Shown here: piece after piece, positions 58,633-64,000 of the stretch
How positions within the stretch are numbered: the first letter of the stretch is position 1
Layout of the letters: each line of letters opens with the position of its first letter
Assembly: GCA_032622095.1 (NCBI GenBank)
Contig: CP136066.1
Span: forward strand, 194,734,816-194,798,815
Source: Siphonodentalium dalli
Lineage: Eukaryota; Mollusca; Scaphopoda; Gadilida; Siphonodentaliidae
Direction: 5' to 3'
DNA length: 64,000 bases
Program-made: the position numbers and the translations under genes
Notes under the pieces: generated by a model
Databases searched by the model: none
What the model saw: the letters and a program-made list of their open reading frames with translations, nothing else
What the model was told of the DNA's origin: nothing

Positions 58633-59118
58633 AGGGACGAGGGGGCTTAGTTGTCGAAAATATTCATATTTGTTCCAAACACCGTAAACAGAAAAATATT
58701 AAAAGGCATACATATTGGTTCAAATATACGATCACTATCGCGTAAACATCATGCTCACATAAAGACCTACTAAATTTTACCTAAACAAGAGTCTGATTGT
58801 GTTATAGAAGGCAGCACAATGCTACTGGCTAATCACACACAAATGGTATAAACGCTCTTTATTATTTCCAAATAAGGAATTGAGCAACAAAGAACGCTCT
58901 TTATGTTTACCATCATAATATAAAGAAACACCAAGAAAGTAACTTTTTATGCTTTGTCAAACAATCGTCAAATTTACGACAATAACATACTGTTTATGAG
59001 ATATTTCTCATTTGTATATTAACAAAGTATGTCTATATTTGAATATTATTTTCGTTTGCAGCGGTTTTTGACAGGTGGAAATATGTTCACAGGATACCCA
59101 CCAAGGCCTTCCGTACCT
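58633..59118 (-). mobile_element. piggyBac-like MITE copy 3 (486 bp, TTAA duplication)
   Basis: It starts AGGGACGAGGGGGCTTAG and ends ccaaggccttccgtacct, flanked by TTAA at 58629-58632 and 59119-59122. It has the same orientation and interior as 41861-42354, including the aacgctcttt pair, but is more diverged. Confidence 0.85.
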
Positions 59119-59384
59119 TTAAGGTATACTGCAACTTTGTTTCTTGCCAATAGCAGAATACATAATGCTATTAAGAAGTGACACAAAACACAGAACATTT
59201 TTTTTAATTATAAGTATTGAGCAGTGAGAAATATTTGAGTAGAGGAAACCAGTAACGAAAGGCGATATTAACATGATTTCTGTCAGCGAATAATTGTTTA
59301 CGTTCCAATGAATATTAAAATGTACTGAAAACAAACTGCTAATGGGTGCCAGACTTTCATAAACACAAATTATGTATTAATGGT

Positions 59385-59665
59385 GTAACGACATATTTCG
59401 TTCTTAATTGTCTAAAAAAAATAGGGGATCGGGATGTTTGGATCTCTAGTTTAACGACATTTTTCGGTCTTTAATAGTTTAATGACATTTTTCGGTCTTT
59501 ATAATATCTCAAGATATAGGGGGTATTTGGATCTCTATAGTTTAACGACATTTTTCGGTCTTTATAGTTTAACGACATTCTCGGTCTTTAATATTTCAAG
59601 ATATAGGGGCCCTTAGTGGGTATTTGGATCTCTAGTTTAACGACATTTTTCGGTCTTTGATAGCA
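59385..59665 (+). repeat. Degenerate short tandem repeat (tttaacgacatttttcggtct)
   Basis: The phrase tttaacgacatttttcggtc recurs about six times at 20-90 bp spacing, with tcaagatatagggg and tatttggatctct blocks forming a larger irregular ~90-110 bp period. Confidence 0.8.
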
Positions 59666-59730
59666 AAATGGAAGAAGTACATCTTTGGAAAGATGTGGTG
59701 GCCCTAAAAAGGAAAGTTGTTTGGTGATCT

Positions 59731-62612
59731 TGAAATGCAGTTTTTCTGAACAGTCTTCCTTGATTAAAGTGATGTGAAACACTCCGGCAGACAACGGGCA
59801 GAGTGATCAAATAGAAATTAAGAATAATCTTTCTCAAAGTAGTTATTTGTTACGAATAGTAATCCAAATGGATGATACACAACGTCATTCTTATATATTA
59901 GTTAAATGCAATGACTCTCGATGGCGAAATCATTTTTGTTTAATTATAGCCGATAGTTGCGCCCCGAATCGAGATGTAAATATTTACAATTTGGAGTAGT
60001 TCAGACGATGTTCTCTATGAAGTGGTGTGGTAGATTATTTTGGAAATTTTCAGTGATGTTAGTAGAATGATAACATTCCCCAGGTTGGCAAAGTGCCTGA
60101 GCACTAACTTATCAATTTCTCGCACCCGAAAAAGTCCATAACAAGTCCATAATATATCTTTAAGCATATATATAAATCTCCGAAAACCAAAATTCTAAAG
60201 CATTAAACGATTTATTGAAATACAGTTTTTCTGAACAGTCTTCCTTGATTAAAGTGATGTGAAACACTCCGGCAGACACCGGGCAGAGTGATCAAATAGA
60301 AATTTCGAATAATCTTTCTCAAAGAAGTTATTCGTTACGAATATTAATCCAAATGGATGATACACAACGTCATTCTTATATATTAGTTAAATGCAATGAC
60401 TCTCGATGGCGAAATCATTTTTGTTTAATTATAGCCGATAGTTGCGCCCCGAATCGAGATGTAAATATTTACAATTTGGAGTAGTTCAGACGATGTTCTC
60501 TATGAAGTGGTGTGGTAGATTATTTTGGAAATTTTCAGTGATGTTAGTAGAATGATAACATTCCCCAGGTTGGCAAAGTGCCTGAGCACTAACTTATCAA
60601 TTTCTCGCACCCGAAAAAGTCCATAACAAGTCCATAATATGTCTTTAAGCATATATATATAAATCTCCGAAAACCAAAATTCTAAAGCATTAAACGATTT
60701 CTTGAAATACAGTTTTTCTGAACAGTCTTCCTTGATTAAAGTGATGTGAAACACTCCGGCAGACACCGGGCAGAGTGATCAAATAGAAATTAAGAATAAT
60801 CTTTCTCAAAGTAGTTATTCGTTACGAATATTAATCCAAATGGATGATACACAACGTCATTCTTACATATTAGTTAAATGCAATGACTCTCGATGGCGAA
60901 ATCATTTTTGTTTAATTATAGCCGATAGTTGCGCCCCGAATCGAGATGTAAATATTTACAATTTGGAGTAGTTCAGACGATATTCTCTATGAAGTGGGGT
61001 GGTAGATTATTTTGGAAATTTTCAGTGATGTTAGTAGAATGATAACATTCCCCAGGTTGGCAAAGTGCCTGAGCACTAACTTATCAATTTCTCGCACCCG
61101 AAAAAGTCCATAACAAGTCCATAATATGTCTTTAAGCATATATATAAATCTCCGAAAACCAAAATTCTAAAGCATTAAACGATTTCTTGAAATACAGTTT
61201 TTCTGAACAGTCTTCCTTGATTAAAGTGATGTGAAGCACTCCGGCAGACACCGGGCAGAGTGATCAAATAGAAATTAAGAATAATCTTTCTCAAAGTAGT
61301 TATTCGTTACGAATATTAATCCAAATGGATGATACACAACGTCATTCTTATATATTAGTTAAATGCAATGACTCTCGATGGCGAAATCATTTATGTTTAA
61401 TTATAGCCGATAGTTGCGCCCCGAATCGAGATGTAAATATTTACAATTTGGAGTAGTTCAGACGATGTTCTCTATGAAGTGGTGTGGCAGATTTTTTGGG
61501 AAATTTTCAGTGATGTTAGTAGAATGATAAAATTCCCCAGGTTGGCAAAGTGCCTGAGCACTAACTTATCAATTTCTCGCACCCGAAAAAGTCCATAACA
61601 AGTCCATAATATGTCTTTAAGCATATATATAAATCTCCGAAAACCAAAATTCTAAAGCATTAAACGATTTCTTGAAATACAGTTTTTCTGAACAGTCTTC
61701 CTTGATTAAAGTGATGTGAAACACTCCGGCAGACACCGGGCAGAGTGATCAAATAGAAATTAAGAATAATCTTTCTCAAAGTAGTTATTCGTTACGAATA
61801 TTAATCCAAATGGATGATACACAACGTCATTCTTACATATTAGTTAAATGCAATGACTCTCGATGGCGAAATCATTTTTGTTTAATTATAGCCGATAGTT
61901 GCGCCCCGAATCGAGATGTAAATATTTACAATTTGGAGTAGTTCAGACGATATTCTCTATGAAGTGGGGTGGTAGATTATTTTGGAAATTTTCAGTGATG
62001 TTAGTAGAATGATAACATTCCCCAGGTTGGCAAAGTGCCTGAGCACTAACTTATCAATTTCTCGCACCCGAAAAAGTCCATAACAAGTCCATAATATATC
62101 TTTAAGCATATATATAAATCTCCGAAAACCAAAATTCTAAAGCATTAAACGATTTCTTGAAATACAGTTTTTCTGAACAGTCTTCCTTGATTAAAGTGAT
62201 GTGAAACACTCCGGCAGACACCGGGCAGAGTGATCAAATAGAAATTAAGAATAATCTTTCTCAAAGTAGTTATTCGTTACGAATATTAATCCAAATGGAT
62301 GATACACAACGTCATTCTTATATATTAGTTAAATGCAATGACTCTCGATGGCGAAATCATTTTTGTTTAATTATAGCCGATAGTTGCGCCCCGAATCGAG
62401 ATGTAAATATTTACAATTTGGAGTAGTTCAGACGATGTTCTCTATGAAGTGGTGTGGCAGATTTTTTTGGAAAATTTCAGTGATTTGGCAAAGTCCCTGA
62501 GCACTAACTTATCAATTTCTCGCACCTGAAAAAGTCCATAACAAGTCCATAATATGTCTTTAAGCATATATATAAATCTCCGAAAAACAAAAATTCTAAA
62601 GCATTAAACGAT
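59731..62612 (+). repeat. 485-bp satellite, six tandem copies
   Basis: The marker gaacagtcttccttgatt starts at 59748, 60233, 60720, 61205, 61690 and 62175: periods 485, 487, 485, 485 and 485 bp. Units share gtgaaacactccggcagac, ggatgatacacaacgtcatt, gactctcgatggcgaaatca and ctgagcactaacttatc. Copies 3 and 5 share variants (ttacatatt, gacgatattc), as do 4 and 6 (gtgtggcagat), suggesting amplification as ~970 bp dimers. The last copy has an internal deletion at ~62,484. No coding frame is seen. Confidence 0.93.
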
Positions 62613-64000
62613 TTGCTATATTTCCAAGGCATATATTTCATCTGATTTAGCGAGAATCCATATATACTTTTTCACGAGAATCCAGGGTAATTTGCGAGAA
62701 TATTTACGAGAATCTAGATTTGGATTTTCGCCGAAATATAAGCCCTGATTTCACTCTGAAGTGTGCCTAAATGGCATAAATTGTACCGTGGTTCCCATGT
62801 TCGCCAAATGGCATAAATTTATTTCAGGATAATACTAATTTTAGGCATTCATTTATATCACTGATATCAGGACAATAAATAGCCATTTCCTTTGCATGGA
62901 ACAAAGAGCGTTATTGTTTATTGGTGTTGTTTTTGGAAGTGGTGGTAGTTAAATTTTATACATTTCGACCCCCAATAAGTATTTCCGAACAAATGAATTA
63001 TTAACAAGCGTGACATGACATCATTGACGAAGATAATTAACACCGATCTACAAGCAATTAAAGTCTTAAAATGAGCTAAAATTTTACATTTTCTTTAAAA
63101 AATTTACATTTTTATCTCTCGCGACATAATTGTCACCAATAAAAACAAATTTGATTCATCGTGGAAGTTAGTCGGTGACTATAAATAATGTCACCATTCA
63201 ACTGAATGTTGTTGAGCATATTTCAACCAATTTTGGAAGTTTAAATGAATATTTTCTTCACACGCAAAGTAAAATTGACAAATTTCAGGATTTTAGCCTG
63301 CTTCGTTGGGACCAAAATTTGTTGTGCACACTCAAGAAACGTCTACCGACACTCGCTATGTCAAATTATGCCATGACCATGCTATAAACTAGCTTGAAAT
63401 TGGCAAAACAATGAATTTTTTTTTGGTTGAAAAAATTTACATAGAGAACGATTATTTTTCGATAAAAACGAAAATAATGCGAATTTCAGCACTCGTCAGA
63501 ATGGTGCAGAATAACATCATACGAGTCTTCTTATATGCGAAAATTTGACCTCATTCGATAAATTAGTCTCGTAATTAAGGATATGTAGTGTTAGTGTTAC
63601 TGTACATGGCCGACGAAATTTTGAAATGTAAACACGCATCAAACACGCATCAAATTTACCTTTTGTGAGAATAACAAAAGCGCAACCTTGATCAAAGTAA
63701 TACAATACACAACAACACATAGAATAAAACTGATATAAACACGGTATAAGTGAGAATAAGACGCGTATTCAGACGTGCAATTTGACAACATTTCTTCGCT
63801 ATAAATATATCTGACCCAGATGCAGCTGTTTTGCGCACGTCACTTTCCATATTTGGAATTTCCATATATGGGACCTGAATACCGATCAATCCATTGCAAA
63901 CAAATTACCACGCAATTATCTTAGCATAAAAATATATTGTAATTTATACAACTACGACCCTGGTAACCCTGATAACTAATACAATATACCGGCCAATTCA
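62613..64000. other. AT-rich sequence without recognised gene
   Basis: The word cgagaatc recurs four times at 62,648-62,715, a short degenerate repeat. One lone aaagagcgtt word is at about 62,904. The frames at 63,175 (plus) and 63,517 (minus) are short with no recognisable domain. Confidence 0.4.

Overview
This is a eukaryotic, animal-type window: AT-rich, with split exons carrying canonical splice sites and almost no long open frames outside one retrotransposon. Repeat types include a tRNA-derived SINE with an (AACA)n tail, a Jockey-like LINE, a THAP gene, TTAA and TA MITEs, and degenerate 'cataactcc' minisatellites followed by (cggacaga)n. Together they suggest a marine lophotrochozoan, most likely a mollusc. 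The species cannot be read from the sequence. No viral or toxin gene was recognised.

Region 1 (1-17.8 kb). The minus strand carries the remains of a multi-exon gene encoding a THAP-domain, transposase-derived protein. Seven exons (14,441 down to 2,453) can be placed; every junction that can be tested keeps the reading phase. The gene is broken: there is a compensating frameshift pair inside the THAP domain, in-frame stops in exon 2 and in the penultimate exon, and no exons for the expected central (DDE-like) region. A CRE-ETS promoter-like site lies 80 bp upstream of its ATG. About 700 bp further on, the plus strand has an exon-like fragment of a second transposase-related protein. The introns hold several MITEs and hairpins. 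A 160-210 bp tandem array lies at 15.8-17.0 kb.

Region 2 (17.9-36.7 kb). An ~18.5 kb satellite block alternates two families: A (basic unit ~788 bp, with 1,170 and 1,400 bp higher-order forms) and B (~140 bp, GC-rich, with one G-quadruplex motif and usually one KpnI site per unit). The order is A1-B1-A2-B2. A1+B1 and A2+B2 are related by a segmental duplication. Each A unit contains an inverted, diverged piece of the B unit. Open frames in both families are by-products of the repeats.

Region 3 (36.7-45.2 kb). After a short low-complexity interval come three tandem copies of a 1,455 bp repeat. Two of them are interrupted by 494 bp piggyBac-like MITEs whose TTAA target sites are still empty in sister copies. 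The third also carries a 1,533 bp insertion ending in hairpins.

Region 4 (45.2-53.1 kb). This is a mosaic of old, inverted relatives of the 1,455 bp repeat. It also holds one diverged monomer of a satellite found at 60 kb, the end of a degraded LINE ORF2, a 738 bp foldback/MULE-like element with a 10 bp target duplication, and a SINE with a 10 bp target duplication.

Region 5 (53.4-64 kb). An apparently complete Jockey-like non-LTR retrotransposon (ORF1 gag-like, ORF2 endonuclease plus reverse transcriptase) is followed by a third TTAA MITE, a short degenerate repeat, a 485 bp satellite in six copies, and AT-rich sequence without recognisable genes. The only intact protein-coding genes seen are the two retrotransposon ORFs.
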